A stretch of 37,253 nucleotides of DNA, from positions 1 to 37,253 of IMG/VR virus record IMGVR_UViG_3300033146_003056; one strand, 5' to 3'. Numbering within the stretch: position 1 is the stretch's first letter; every line of letters begins with the position of its first letter. Positions 17,347 to 27,584 of this stretch are shown piece after piece. The notes beneath the pieces were generated by a model, which was given only the letters and a program-made list of their open reading frames with translations, did no database searches and had not been told where the DNA came from. The translations under genes were made by a program, and so were the position numbers. The DNA comes from a virus.

Positions 17347-19914
17347 ATGACTACACCAGTATCTGAAACAATATTTGCATCAAGAGATGCTATAAGATCT
17401 CAAGTAATAGATTTTCTTCAACAATATATGGAATTAAATGAAGTTGATTTAACACAATCTTCATTCTTATCATATATTATAGATATTTTTACTACTCTTT
17501 CATCCAATCTTATGTTCTACCAGTCTAATATTTATAGAGAGTTTTTTCTTACTCAAGCACAATTACCTGAATCAATTCATAACTTAAGCTCATTTCTTGG
17601 ATACAGTCCTAAAGAAGCAAAGTATGCTGTAGGTAATGTATTAATGACAATTCCTTTACCATTTAATGATCGTGATTCAACATTCAATATTCCAAATGGA
17701 TTTAAATTTGAAACCAGTGATGGTGTAAAATTTATTACTTATTATGATATAACTGTAAAAGTAACTGATTATACATCTGTAGAAATTATAGCTATAATGG
17801 ATGGTAAGTTGCTTGATATTCCAGTTAATATAGACACAACTGCAGATTCACAAAATTTTCAATTTGTATTACCTTTACGTCAATATAAAACAACTGTTCA
17901 AGAATTTGTAATAGATTCTGATTTACAACCATTCCAATTTACAGATATTAATATTCCTATTGAAGGAAAGGTTGCAGGTATAGAAGTTTATGTTAGAGAC
18001 CCAGATGCATCTACTGATAGTAGTGGTCGTTTATATTCTCAATTCAATAGTTTGTATTTAATGAATAATACTGATTATGGATATGTTGTAAGAGTATCAT
18101 CTGATGGTAGAAAATTATATTTTGGAAATGGTATTATTGGTCAGCAACCATTACCAGGTTCTACAATAATTGTTTATGTTAATGAAACTGAAGGATCTGA
18201 TGGTAATGTTATTTCTGGTGCAATAACAAATGGAGAACGAATATACAGTCAACAAACTGGAGAAACTACTATAGTTGACTATGAAGCTATAAATCCATCA
18301 CCAGCTTACAATGGTGAAGATGAAGAAGATCTTCAAGAAATAAGAAGTAACTCTATTAAAAGTTTGGTTAGTTTAAATAGATTAGTGTCAGAACAAGATT
18401 ATAAAAACTTTGATGTGGTTGTTCCTGATGCTCCAATTAAATCTAATTCTATTCCAGTATTAAAAAGATCTGATCTTAAAATAAATGAAATACAATTATA
18501 CACTATATTAGAATTTGGAACAGAAATTGTTCCATCTAGAAATGTTACATACCCACCAACAACCGAAACATATATTCCTCGCGATACTACAATTACAATT
18601 AATGAAAAAGGAGTTGATGTTGAGTATATAACATTATTTGAAATGACTATTGATCAAATGAATGAAGCAGCATACTATCATTATATTATGAGAAAAATAA
18701 ATATAGTTCCTACTTTAGTAGAAAGTTGGACTTATAATGAACAAGATATATATCATTTTCATGTTAATGATTTATCAATTGATATTGATAGCACTTCTGC
18801 TGCTGCTGTTTTTGAATTATCCTATTATTCAAATGAAACTAATTTTGCTGACTGTGAATGTGAAATGGAAATCATGTCAACAAATGATAAATTTAATATG
18901 GATAATACCGGTGGTAAATTTACTTATACATTTTCAAATTATTTAGATATTCCAAAAAATAATCAAGTTTTTTATTTTACTATAACAAACCCACATGATA
19001 TAACAGATCCAGTTACATTAGTAACAACAACTGTACAACAATTAAATAGCCAGTATTCGTCAGAGTTTACTGTTAGAAAAGATTTAAAATCATATATGAT
19101 TTCCAACACTGCTTATGATGGAACAACAACAGTTATATATGATATTCCTGTTATTAGAAAATCATATTATGATAATGTTGATAAAGTAGTTTTTGAATTA
19201 CAAGTTTTACAAAGTTTTATATCATCAGTTGAATTAAAAAATTATAGAATGTTAACTGATTTTATAAATATAAAATTATGCAACACTACTGGTTTAACTA
19301 GTAATATGTTATTAAATAAACCTACAAAACCTAATGTTATTAATTTTGGTGGAGAGACGATTCCAATGGGTACTATACCAATCGGTGCTATAGGAGATAG
19401 ATATATAGTATCTGGAATTGAAGGTGGTGAATGGAATAATCATAGAGATCATATAGCAATGTGTACTGATGCAACTTCTCAAATATATATATTTACAGAA
19501 CCTAAAGATAATGATACTGTATATGTTAGTGATAAATTAAGTAATTATGTTTATAGTGATCTTGGATGGAAAAAACCAATATATGAAATTCCTTTAAAAA
19601 TATCATTAGAAGTATTTAAAATAAACGATTCTTCAATTGATGAAGGAAATTTAATTAATAATATTAAAAATACAATTATAGAATATTATGAAAATTTTTA
19701 TGGTGCTAAGATAGATATTAGACGCTCAAAAATTATAGATTTAGTGCATAATGTTAATGGAGTTTCTCATTGTAGATTATTAAAACCAGAAACTGGTATT
19801 TATTTTGATTATAACATAGACGATTTTACTCAAGAACAATTATTAGAGTATACTCCGGATTGGGTTTATTTTACAAAAGATGATATTACAATTAAAATTT
19901 TTACATTGGATTAA
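17347..19914 (+). CDS. Baseplate wedge protein, gp6 / baseplate-J-like
   Basis: The product has 855 residues. The N-terminal helices (FLQQYMELNEVDLTQSSFLS, SSNLMFYQSNIYREFFLTQA) and FLGYSPKEAKYAVGNV, then GYVVRVSSDGRKLYFGNGII and DLQEIRSNSIKSL...LVSEQDYKNF, are typical of baseplate J/gp6 proteins, whose multimer forms the ring closing the baseplate iris. The C-terminus (IDIRRSKIIDLVHNVNGVSH) again matches the J-type end domain. T4 gp6 has 660 residues; the extra length lies in the middle, from about residue 400 to 640. AGAGGTAAC before the ATG overlaps the upstream stop codon. Confidence 0.85.
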   Translation: MTTPVSETIFASRDAIRSQVIDFLQQYMELNEVDLTQSSFLSYIIDIFTTLSSNLMFYQSNIYREFFLTQAQLPESIHNLSSFLGYSPKEAKYAVGNVLMTIPLPFNDRDSTFNIPNGFKFETSDGVKFITYYDITVKVTDYTSVEIIAIMDGKLLDIPVNIDTTADSQNFQFVLPLRQYKTTVQEFVIDSDLQPFQFTDINIPIEGKVAGIEVYVRDPDASTDSSGRLYSQFNSLYLMNNTDYGYVVRVSSDGRKLYFGNGIIGQQPLPGSTIIVYVNETEGSDGNVISGAITNGERIYSQQTGETTIVDYEAINPSPAYNGEDEEDLQEIRSNSIKSLVSLNRLVSEQDYKNFDVVVPDAPIKSNSIPVLKRSDLKINEIQLYTILEFGTEIVPSRNVTYPPTTETYIPRDTTITINEKGVDVEYITLFEMTIDQMNEAAYYHYIMRKINIVPTLVESWTYNEQDIYHFHVNDLSIDIDSTSAAAVFELSYYSNETNFADCECEMEIMSTNDKFNMDNTGGKFTYTFSNYLDIPKNNQVFYFTITNPHDITDPVTLVTTTVQQLNSQYSSEFTVRKDLKSYMISNTAYDGTTTVIYDIPVIRKSYYDNVDKVVFELQVLQSFISSVELKNYRMLTDFINIKLCNTTGLTSNMLLNKPTKPNVINFGGETIPMGTIPIGAIGDRYIVSGIEGGEWNNHRDHIAMCTDATSQIYIFTEPKDNDTVYVSDKLSNYVYSDLGWKKPIYEIPLKISLEVFKINDSSIDEGNLINNIKNTIIEYYENFYGAKIDIRRSKIIDLVHNVNGVSHCRLLKPETGIYFDYNIDDFTQEQLLEYTPDWVYFTKDDITIKIFTLD

Positions 19915-19920
19915 TAAAAT

Positions 19921-21021
19921 ATGGAAACATTACTTGATATAGCTAATATTGATTTAAATAAATTAAAAAGAACTTTACATAAGATTGCAGCTCAAGAACT
20001 ATCCAGTTTGTCAGAACCATGTTATTACCCAACATTAAAAAAATATTATTATGAATTATTGTATATATGCAAATTAAAAGAAAAAGATGTTACTCAGTAT
20101 GTTAAAAGATTTTATGAAGGAACTCCTGCTTCTAAATGGAAATTACATAGAGATCCTATATCTAATTTTTATATATTTTTAATGTATACATTAAATAAAA
20201 GTAGACAAGTTGCAGCATATAAATCAATGTTAATTGTTTATATTATTAGAAATTATACTAACTTGATGCATAAACAAATGCAATTTTGCAATGAAGATGT
20301 GTTTAAATATGCATTAGAAAATTTAGCTAAGACTCATTTATTTACAAGAGAAAAAACTATACCTGGATCATTATATTATTTATCAACTGAAATGGATAAA
20401 AGATATGGTAAGTTTATCAAAATGGGGGATGTTGATGGGGTTACTAGGTTTATAACTGAATGTAGAACTAGAATATCTCAAAGTATTAAAAGTTTTGCTG
20501 AGATATATTATAAAGCTAGTAAGGAAGGATTAGCTATTAAAAATCCAAGAGAAGATGATGATACAACACAATACCAACAATTAGAAAAATCTAGTAGGGT
20601 TATAAATGATGTTGTTAAAAGTATAACTGTTTATAAGGTTATTGATTCTAAAGCAGTTAATGATGCAAGAACTCTTACTAAGGTTAGAGCATCATTAGCT
20701 ACTTCAATTTCAAAAAGTTTAACAGATATTAAAAATGTAGACAATATAAGACTTATATTAGAATTATTTGTAAAAGAATTGTCTCAAGTTGGACATCTTT
20801 GTGGTGATCAATTTTATAAAAATGTTAGAACATTAATGGCTGTTAAAAGAACTAAAGCAAGAGTATATTTTAAACAACAAAATAATCTATTAGTTCAAAC
20901 CCTTATTAAAGATATAAAGTTTGATAAAGAATATAATAAATTAACCAAACAAACTCAATCATTAATTAATCTATACTTAGCATATTATTTAACATTATCT
21001 ATGAGAAATTCAATATGCTAA
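19921..21021 (+). CDS. Unknown structural-cluster protein
   Basis: The product has 366 residues, almost entirely helical and basic, for example DPISNFYIFLMYTLNKSRQV, AYKSMLIVYIIRNYTNLMHK and LRHRK-type segments. It starts 6 bases after the gp6-like gene with no clear ribosome binding site, so it relies on coupling. It is the last gene of the plus-strand run; its stop overlaps the stop of the convergent gene by 3 bases. T4 has gp7 downstream of gp6, but this protein is far shorter and I see no similarity. Confidence 0.6.
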   Translation: METLLDIANIDLNKLKRTLHKIAAQELSSLSEPCYYPTLKKYYYELLYICKLKEKDVTQYVKRFYEGTPASKWKLHRDPISNFYIFLMYTLNKSRQVAAYKSMLIVYIIRNYTNLMHKQMQFCNEDVFKYALENLAKTHLFTREKTIPGSLYYLSTEMDKRYGKFIKMGDVDGVTRFITECRTRISQSIKSFAEIYYKASKEGLAIKNPREDDDTTQYQQLEKSSRVINDVVKSITVYKVIDSKAVNDARTLTKVRASLATSISKSLTDIKNVDNIRLILELFVKELSQVGHLCGDQFYKNVRTLMAVKRTKARVYFKQQNNLLVQTLIKDIKFDKEYNKLTKQTQSLINLYLAYYLTLSMRNSIC

Positions 21022-22220
21022 ACATCAATCCAATGTAATCTTGATTCTATAGGTTTTAAATTTTTTTTATCTCTGGGTTTAATTGGAGAACTTGGAGATG
21101 TTGGATCAGCTATAGATTTACTTTTTTTCATATTAAGTTTTTGTGGTTGTGCACTGGATTTACTTGGTCCTGATGAAGTATTGTTTGCTTTTCTAGATTG
21201 ATGACTATCTATTCCAACTCCACCAATTGATTCTAAATATGATCCTAAAGTTGGTCTTCTACTTCCCCATGTGCGACTTCCTTTTCCAGCTAAAATACTA
21301 TTATATAAACTGCCAAAATCTATTCTAACATCACACATCGCTAAATTTTGATTATAAGCTATACTTTGTTGATCACCACCTTTTATTATAGCTATACTAT
21401 TTATATATGCTGCATTCAAATGATATATACCTGGTGATCTAACTTTGCATAACAATGGCCATTTATACATTGATGAATCTTCTGAAACAGTTGGAACTCC
21501 TAAAGCCACAATTGCTGCTATTGGTCCTACAATATATTTTCTAGTTGAAGCTGGATCTCCTGGATTAGGATTGTATAATCTTATAGTCATTGAATATGAT
21601 GGAGTATAACTACTATTTTTCCATACTTGTGGAAAGTCAACCCTTGCTCCAGTTACTATACCTTGTACAGCAGCTTTCACACTATTATACATACTTTTAT
21701 TTTTTGTATTCATATTTTGAGCTTTATTATCCATTTCTTTTGCTTTTTTAGCTACATAATCTTTAGCCCCACCAAGCCCAAATACATCAGCCATATCACC
21801 TACTTGTTTTGTGGCAACATTAATGTCAGTCCATCCAGCTATTTGTGCTAAATCTCCTAATCCACTAGATGCTGCCTGAGCAAATTTATCAAGAAAGGTT
21901 TCTCCATATTCATTATTAAATGTATCAGTTGGAAAATTATCAGCAAGATAAGCAACTTTAACTTTATTACTACTTATTGAAAAACCAACATCTTCTAAAA
22001 TACCTTTATATTTTTTTTTACCTTTACTTTCACTTAAATTAAATAAGGAAAGACCTCTACTAAATTCTGGTTCACAAGGAATAATAGTAGCAGTTGGCAT
22101 TGAAGCTTTCATCACTTCATCACTTACATGTGTATTCGGAGGCATTCCAAATACCATTCCATCCAAAGATATTTTTTTCCCAGATGATCTATCTGAATCA
22201 AACTCATCTTTCATACTCAT
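21018..22220 (-). CDS. Putative tube initiator / baseplate hub protein (gp48/gp54 role)
   Basis: The product has 400 residues; AAGGAG precedes the ATG by 7 bases. Residues ~195-310 (WKNSSYTPSYSMTIRLYNPN, KYIVGPIAAIVALGVPTV, LCKVRSPGIYHLNAAYINSI, MCDVRIDFGSLYNSI) look like a tube-type beta barrel, the fold of tube-initiating baseplate proteins. The C-terminal ~90 residues are low-complexity, basic and Ser/Lys/Pro-rich. It is encoded just downstream of the tape measure (11-base gap), as hub and tube-cap genes usually are. The exact T4 counterpart is uncertain. Confidence 0.5.
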   Translation of the reverse strand: MSMKDEFDSDRSSGKKISLDGMVFGMPPNTHVSDEVMKASMPTATIIPCEPEFSRGLSLFNLSESKGKKKYKGILEDVGFSISSNKVKVAYLADNFPTDTFNNEYGETFLDKFAQAASSGLGDLAQIAGWTDINVATKQVGDMADVFGLGGAKDYVAKKAKEMDNKAQNMNTKNKSMYNSVKAAVQGIVTGARVDFPQVWKNSSYTPSYSMTIRLYNPNPGDPASTRKYIVGPIAAIVALGVPTVSEDSSMYKWPLLCKVRSPGIYHLNAAYINSIAIIKGGDQQSIAYNQNLAMCDVRIDFGSLYNSILAGKGSRTWGSRRPTLGSYLESIGGVGIDSHQSRKANNTSSGPSKSSAQPQKLNMKKSKSIADPTSPSSPIKPRDKKNLKPIESRLHWIDV

Positions 22221-22231
22221 AATCTATCTCC

Positions 22232-25200
22232 TTACGATATATTTCCAGTTAAAATGTTATATAATGAATCATCTATTGGTCTTGATGGTGCTATTGATCC
22301 ACCACCTGAAGTATTGTTAGTAGAAGTTACTGAAGATGTTTGATTGATAACTGTATGCATATTAGCAATACTTGCTTTTGTTCCTGTATCGACAGAATTT
22401 TTAATTCCATTCAATCCTTCCATCATTCCATTATTAAGCAATGCTCTAAGTTGTTCTTTTCTTGCTCCCATTGATGCAACCTCTTTACTACCCACAGGAC
22501 TCCCACCCATTATTTCTTCTGGTGGTATAAAATTTGCAATCTCGCCTGCTTTTCCTGTTAATGTAATAGTAGAGACTTGTCCTGCTTTTCCTGGAAAAAT
22601 ATAAGCACCACCTGCATGAGCTGTTATTTTAGCTGCAACAGTTTTTTCTGGTACCATATTTGGTTCCCAAGCAATTGTAGAACCATTTTTATATTGATCA
22701 TATTTAAATTGTGCATCCCATTTCATAAGGGTATACATATTCTTTAGTTCATTCCATGAGGTCATAGAAATTTCTTTTATTTTAGTTACACCACCCCATA
22801 ATTTTTCTTTAGTATCTCTATAAAATTGTTTAGGATCTCCATACGCATCAACAAAAAATTCCTTTAATTTCAATACAGATGTAATTAAATTATCACCCAT
22901 AGTCATTAACATTGGCATAAAATTAGTTTTTAGATCATAACCTTTTTGTTTAATCTTACTCAACGTTGATGATGCTTTATCAGTTATTCCATATTTTTCA
23001 TTAGCTTTTTCTGCTTTAATTAGTAAATTTTCTTTTTGAGTTTCTGCTAATAATCTTAGTTGTTTTATTTTATCTTTTGGTGATAATCCAGACCAATAAT
23101 CATATGATTCCTGGGAATTCTGCATTTGTTTTTCCATATACTCTGTAGCTTTTTGTCCTGTAGTAGAATCTTGATATTCTAATAATTCAGTTACAGCTTT
23201 ACCATAGATAGTATCTGTATTTGTTTTTAATGTTTTTCCAGCTTCCTTAATTCCTGAAGTTACCTTATTAATCCCAGTTTTATTTTTAGACCCTTTTTTA
23301 TATCCTTCTGTTAAACTTTTTGTTGCATCAACAGCTACATCTGTTAATCCACCTGCCAATGCCGTAGTATCTTTATATATTTGTGTTTCTTTTATTTCTT
23401 TAATTTTAGTTTTTGCTAAAGATTTATTTTCCTTATAAGTTTGACCAATTTCCCAAAGTGCCACATCTCCATTAGCAGCTATCCATTTTTCTTTACTAAA
23501 ATTTGATATAGTATCAAATGCATTTAATAAAGCATTTGGATTTTTTTTTGATTTATCAGCAGCATAGCCAGATAATAAAGAACCAATTTCAGTATTACCT
23601 GCGAATTGATTTATTGTAGGAAACCATTTAGTTATAGCTACCTGTGCTTTATTTACTTTATTTTCATATATATTTCTTTTATCTACTTTATTAATTTCAG
23701 CAAGAGCTGTTTTTTGAGATTTAATAGTGATTGAACTGTTAGAAGTTTTATTTGTTTTTGTATTACTAGCTTTTACAGTAGTAGTTTTTACATTAGTAGA
23801 TGGTAATGCCTCATTTTTAGCTCGTCTAACTACTGATGAAAAATCTGAATCTAAATCTTCTTGAGATAATACTTTACCTTGAGATGTTAAATAACTAAGA
23901 AATGCTTTTTCTCTATTAATTCCATAATCTTCCCATGATTCTCCAAATAATAATTTAGGTCTATATATTTTATTTTTTACAAATTTTTGTCTTAATTTAG
24001 ATACTTGACTATGACCATATTGCAAATAGTCTTCTGCATGTTCTGATTGATACTTATTTTGTGCATCTTGAACTCTTAAAAAATTTACACCTTGGAATAA
24101 TCCAAAGTTTTTTCTAGCTTCATTACTAACATGTCCCAAAGATAATTCATTCTTAGTTCTCATTGAAGCTAATTGAGCTTCTTTTTTAGTAGTAGAACCA
24201 CCTTGTTGATAATCTTTTTGAGTAGCATAACTTGTTTTTCTAATGATATCACTAGATTTATTTCCTGCTGCAGTTTTTTTATCTATTTTAGCATATATTT
24301 TATCTGTCACAGGCTTAATAAGATATTTATTTGCAGCTAAACCTAATGCTGCTCCAGCCGCACCAGCTAATGCTGTCGCTATTGCTCCGCTTAAAATTGG
24401 TCCAAGCATTGTTGCTATACCAGAAATTCCACCAGAAAACAAACTCATACCTGTTTTAAGAATACTCCAAATAAACCCAGCACCTTTTTTCAAAGTTTTT
24501 GCTGTTGTTTTTGCTATACCTTCAGATGCAATATTAGATTTTAAATTCTTTTTAGTATCTTTAGCCATTTCAGCTATTTTACCAAATATTGTTGGTTTAC
24601 CACTTCTATCTTTACCGCCAGATGAAAAATTTTCTTGTTTTTGATTATATTTTTCTCTTCGAGCATCTTTTCCTGCAAGTTTATTCCCTTTAATCCATTC
24701 ATCCATTGCCTCTTCTTTTTTGGCATAGAAGGATTTTTCTTTTTCTTCTTCTTTAATTACTTTTGTTCTAAGTTTATCAAATCTTACCTCCATAGCTTGC
24801 ATAGCATATTTTGTTTCTAAATCTAATGCGTCCATAGCATCTTGTTTAGCTTTTATTTTATCATCTGCTTTCTTTTTCTTTTTATCAAAAAACTCTTGTT
24901 TCTTTACTGGGTCAGACTCTGTATATCCTTTAATATTTCTCCAAGCTTCTGTAGCATGTTTTTTGGTAAAATCCCCTACATTCTTTTTACTAAAAAATCC
25001 TTTTTTTCCAAATGCATCTTGATTAAGAAAATCTCCAGACCCACCTTTTATTTTATTTGCTGCCCAACTAATTGCTTTACCTGGTGCTTTAACCAAACCT
25101 TTATATGCTAATTTTCCTACAACTCCAGAAATAGAATAACCTGATTGACCAGGTGCTTTTTTGGCATCAATTTTATCTTTTGATGCACCAGATTTTAATG

Positions 25201-26623
25201 CAGATGCATGTGTTGTATTAGCAATTAAGAAAGTATTATGAATAACATCATCCATTTTTTCCATCAAACCTTGGAAAGTTTGAGTTGATGCATCAACTAA
25301 TCTTTCAAATACAGTACCTCTAGTTGCTAATTTATTACCATATCTTCCACGTTTTTTAAATAAAAATTTTAATGGAGATGTAAATGCTTTTACTGTGCCT
25401 TTAGCAGATAGATACATAGCATGGAATACTGGATGTTCATATAACATTTTATTCCATGCTGCTGCTCTAACTTTTTGATCACCTGAAATAGTATTTTTTA
25501 ATTCAAGAATAGCACGAACCTGTCTTTCCATTAATGGAAGTTCTTCTTGTTTAGCCTCTTGAGAATAAGCTGTCATAAAGGAACCAATTAAACCTTGTTG
25601 ATTTTTTTTATCTCTTTTCATAACTCTTTGTTCAAGTGCTAAATTCTTACGGAACATAATTTCCATTCCGCTTCTAATACTTTTTCCTATTTTATCAAAA
25701 CCAAAGAAATCTTTTTCTTTAGTTTTTTCAAACATAGTTCCTTCAAACATACCTTTTTTCTGTTTTTCTTCTTTAGCATCAAGTCTTTTATTAACAGTAT
25801 CAACAATAGTTTCAACAATTTTATCTACTGGTTGTACTACCTCAGCCGCATGGACCTTAGCCAAACCCTCTTTTTGTACATAACCACCTGATGCCATATG
25901 AGGTACTTGTTTTTCAATATCTTTTGTTTTAGCAGCTTTTCTAGCTGCAGATTGAACTCTAGCATCCGCTAACGCTTCTTTGATAGCTGTTTCTTTAGTA
26001 AAATATTTTTTATCTTTTTTAGCTTGGCGAGCATTCTCCATTCTAGTTCTAACGGCACCACGCTTACCAGAAATTCTATCCATCATAGAATTCCAGAATT
26101 CTTTTCCTTTTTCCCATCCCATAGAAGCTAATCTTTTAAATCTAGTAGTAACTGAATCTAATGCTTTACCTAATCCAACTTTCATTTTATCAATCATATT
26201 TCTAAAAACAGTTGTTTCCATCATCTTAGCAACAGCATACCCAACTAAAGGTGTAAACTTACCAATTGTTGTTACCATAAAGTTTTGTCTATTAATATGT
26301 ATATCTTCAGTGATTGCTTTAGCATATTCATTCATTGCTTTTGCACCAGAGGCAGTAATATTTTTAACTCCTCTAGCAGTCTCAACAGTAATTGTTTTAA
26401 CACCTTTTGCTAAAGCTTCTGTTGTTTTTGCTAAACTATTTAAAGCTTTATCTACGGAGGTTACAGCTTGTCTATTTCCTGGATCTGTACCATACTGTTT
26501 TTTAAGATCTATCTTAGATCTTCTAACAGTGTTGTCTGCTATACTACTAATACCTTTGATTCTATTATCAGCAGCAGCCATTTGTTTAGCAGCTTGATCT
26601 CTAGTTAACCTTTTATTAGCCAT
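22232..26623 (-). CDS. Tape measure protein
   Basis: The product has 1,463 residues. The start is clear (AGAGGGTAATCA before ATG). It is long, Lys/Ala-rich and helical throughout, with extended coiled-coil stretches (for example around residues 590-660) and a central hydrophobic block at ~715-770 (GISGIATMLGPILSGAIATA, LAGAAGAALGLAANKYLI) that is typical of tape measures and may insert in the host membrane at injection. The C-terminal part is Ser/Gly/Asn-rich. Length determines tail length in this family: at about 1.5 A per residue it predicts a tail near 220 nm. It lies between the metallopeptidase and the tube-initiator-like gene on the minus strand, unlike sheath and tube on the plus strand. 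Confidence 0.85.
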   Translation of the reverse strand: MANKRLTRDQAAKQMAAADNRIKGISSIADNTVRRSKIDLKKQYGTDPGNRQAVTSVDKALNSLAKTTEALAKGVKTITVETARGVKNITASGAKAMNEYAKAITEDIHINRQNFMVTTIGKFTPLVGYAVAKMMETTVFRNMIDKMKVGLGKALDSVTTRFKRLASMGWEKGKEFWNSMMDRISGKRGAVRTRMENARQAKKDKKYFTKETAIKEALADARVQSAARKAAKTKDIEKQVPHMASGGYVQKEGLAKVHAAEVVQPVDKIVETIVDTVNKRLDAKEEKQKKGMFEGTMFEKTKEKDFFGFDKIGKSIRSGMEIMFRKNLALEQRVMKRDKKNQQGLIGSFMTAYSQEAKQEELPLMERQVRAILELKNTISGDQKVRAAAWNKMLYEHPVFHAMYLSAKGTVKAFTSPLKFLFKKRGRYGNKLATRGTVFERLVDASTQTFQGLMEKMDDVIHNTFLIANTTHASALKSGASKDKIDAKKAPGQSGYSISGVVGKLAYKGLVKAPGKAISWAANKIKGGSGDFLNQDAFGKKGFFSKKNVGDFTKKHATEAWRNIKGYTESDPVKKQEFFDKKKKKADDKIKAKQDAMDALDLETKYAMQAMEVRFDKLRTKVIKEEEKEKSFYAKKEEAMDEWIKGNKLAGKDARREKYNQKQENFSSGGKDRSGKPTIFGKIAEMAKDTKKNLKSNIASEGIAKTTAKTLKKGAGFIWSILKTGMSLFSGGISGIATMLGPILSGAIATALAGAAGAALGLAANKYLIKPVTDKIYAKIDKKTAAGNKSSDIIRKTSYATQKDYQQGGSTTKKEAQLASMRTKNELSLGHVSNEARKNFGLFQGVNFLRVQDAQNKYQSEHAEDYLQYGHSQVSKLRQKFVKNKIYRPKLLFGESWEDYGINREKAFLSYLTSQGKVLSQEDLDSDFSSVVRRAKNEALPSTNVKTTTVKASNTKTNKTSNSSITIKSQKTALAEINKVDKRNIYENKVNKAQVAITKWFPTINQFAGNTEIGSLLSGYAADKSKKNPNALLNAFDTISNFSKEKWIAANGDVALWEIGQTYKENKSLAKTKIKEIKETQIYKDTTALAGGLTDVAVDATKSLTEGYKKGSKNKTGINKVTSGIKEAGKTLKTNTDTIYGKAVTELLEYQDSTTGQKATEYMEKQMQNSQESYDYWSGLSPKDKIKQLRLLAETQKENLLIKAEKANEKYGITDKASSTLSKIKQKGYDLKTNFMPMLMTMGDNLITSVLKLKEFFVDAYGDPKQFYRDTKEKLWGGVTKIKEISMTSWNELKNMYTLMKWDAQFKYDQYKNGSTIAWEPNMVPEKTVAAKITAHAGGAYIFPGKAGQVSTITLTGKAGEIANFIPPEEIMGGSPVGSKEVASMGARKEQLRALLNNGMMEGLNGIKNSVDTGTKASIANMHTVINQTSSVTSTNNTSGGGSIAPSRPIDDSLYNILTGNIS

Positions 26624-26633
26624 TGATTACCCT

Positions 26634-27581
26634 CTATAATTTTTTAATAACAGAAAATGGTTTATTTGGTGATCCTTTATATAATTCAATATACATAGCA
26701 ATAATTTCTGATGGATAAAATAATTCTTGACTACAGAATGACATATTATTTACTACATCTAAACCATTTATATATCCTTTTGTTAAACCTGAATATATAT
26801 GAGAAAATTTTCTTATTTGATTATGTAATGAATTTAAATCTTGAAAATATAATTTGATATAATGATAAAAATCTGTCAATACTGAATTGAATTGTTTTTC
26901 TGATAAAGATGACTTACTTCTTAATAATTGACTTATTAATTTAATATACTTTTCTAACTCAGCAGAAGTTGAATCTTTATATTCAAAGTTTTTAAATAGA
27001 TATCTAATTATTATTTTACTATCATTTGTTATATTTGAATCTTGCGTTTTAAATATCTCTTCAAATAAAGCATTATAATATCTTATAAATTCTGTAAAAA
27101 ACATTGATATAAAATTATTTTTAAATTTATCTGATGCCATATGCATTAACTCATGCAACATTAAATTGGATAATACTTTATCTTTAGCAAACCCCCATTT
27201 AATATTATTGTCCATTAATATAAATACTTGTTTTGTTTTTGGTGTAAAGAATCCAGCTATACCTTGATCTGAATATGGTGCTAATTTTTTAAATATTGCT
27301 AATCTAAAAATTCCTTTATTAATCCAACATGGAACTACCTTTCCTTGATCAATTAATCTCTCAATATCAGGTGCCACTGGTTTAACTTTAGAAATTTTGT
27401 ACATTGCATTAATATATTTTTGTCTTAGTTTATCAGAAGAATATAACTCCATTCCATTTAATGTTGCAACCTTATCAGGAGCAAAAGGTAATGCAAACAA
27501 TTCTTGCTGAATTGATCTATTATACTCTTCAACAAATTGTGGAGATATTCCTTTTAAATTTTCTAATTGAATTTTTTTCAT
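26634..27581 (-). CDS. HExxH zinc metallopeptidase-like protein
   Basis: The product has 315 residues. NLMLHELMHMAS (H143-E144-x-x-H147) is a zincin motif; a Glu downstream (about E292, in YPSEIIAMYIEL) could be a third zinc ligand, as in gluzincins, but the spacing is long. The rest is helical with no signal peptide. GAGG precedes the ATG, and the ribosome binding site overlaps the TerL stop. Lying between terminase and tape measure in one tightly spaced run, it is more likely a virion-maturation, tail-assembly or ejection enzyme than a host-defence enzyme. The substrate is unknown, and loss of activity cannot be excluded. Confidence 0.6.
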   Translation of the reverse strand: MKKIQLENLKGISPQFVEEYNRSIQQELFALPFAPDKVATLNGMELYSSDKLRQKYINAMYKISKVKPVAPDIERLIDQGKVVPCWINKGIFRLAIFKKLAPYSDQGIAGFFTPKTKQVFILMDNNIKWGFAKDKVLSNLMLHELMHMASDKFKNNFISMFFTEFIRYYNALFEEIFKTQDSNITNDSKIIIRYLFKNFEYKDSTSAELEKYIKLISQLLRSKSSLSEKQFNSVLTDFYHYIKLYFQDLNSLHNQIRKFSHIYSGLTKGYINGLDVVNNMSFCSQELFYPSEIIAMYIELYKGSPNKPFSVIKKL

Positions 27582-27584
27582 ATT

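Noticed and set aside
24243-24644. A plus-strand hydrophobic frame that looks like a membrane protein
   Set aside because: It mirrors the hydrophobic Ala/Gly segment of the tape measure.
25980-26597. A 205-codon open frame on the plus strand
   Set aside because: It lies antisense inside the tape measure gene, has low-complexity hydrophobic translation and no ribosome binding site; it is a by-product of the Lys/Ala-rich coding strand.
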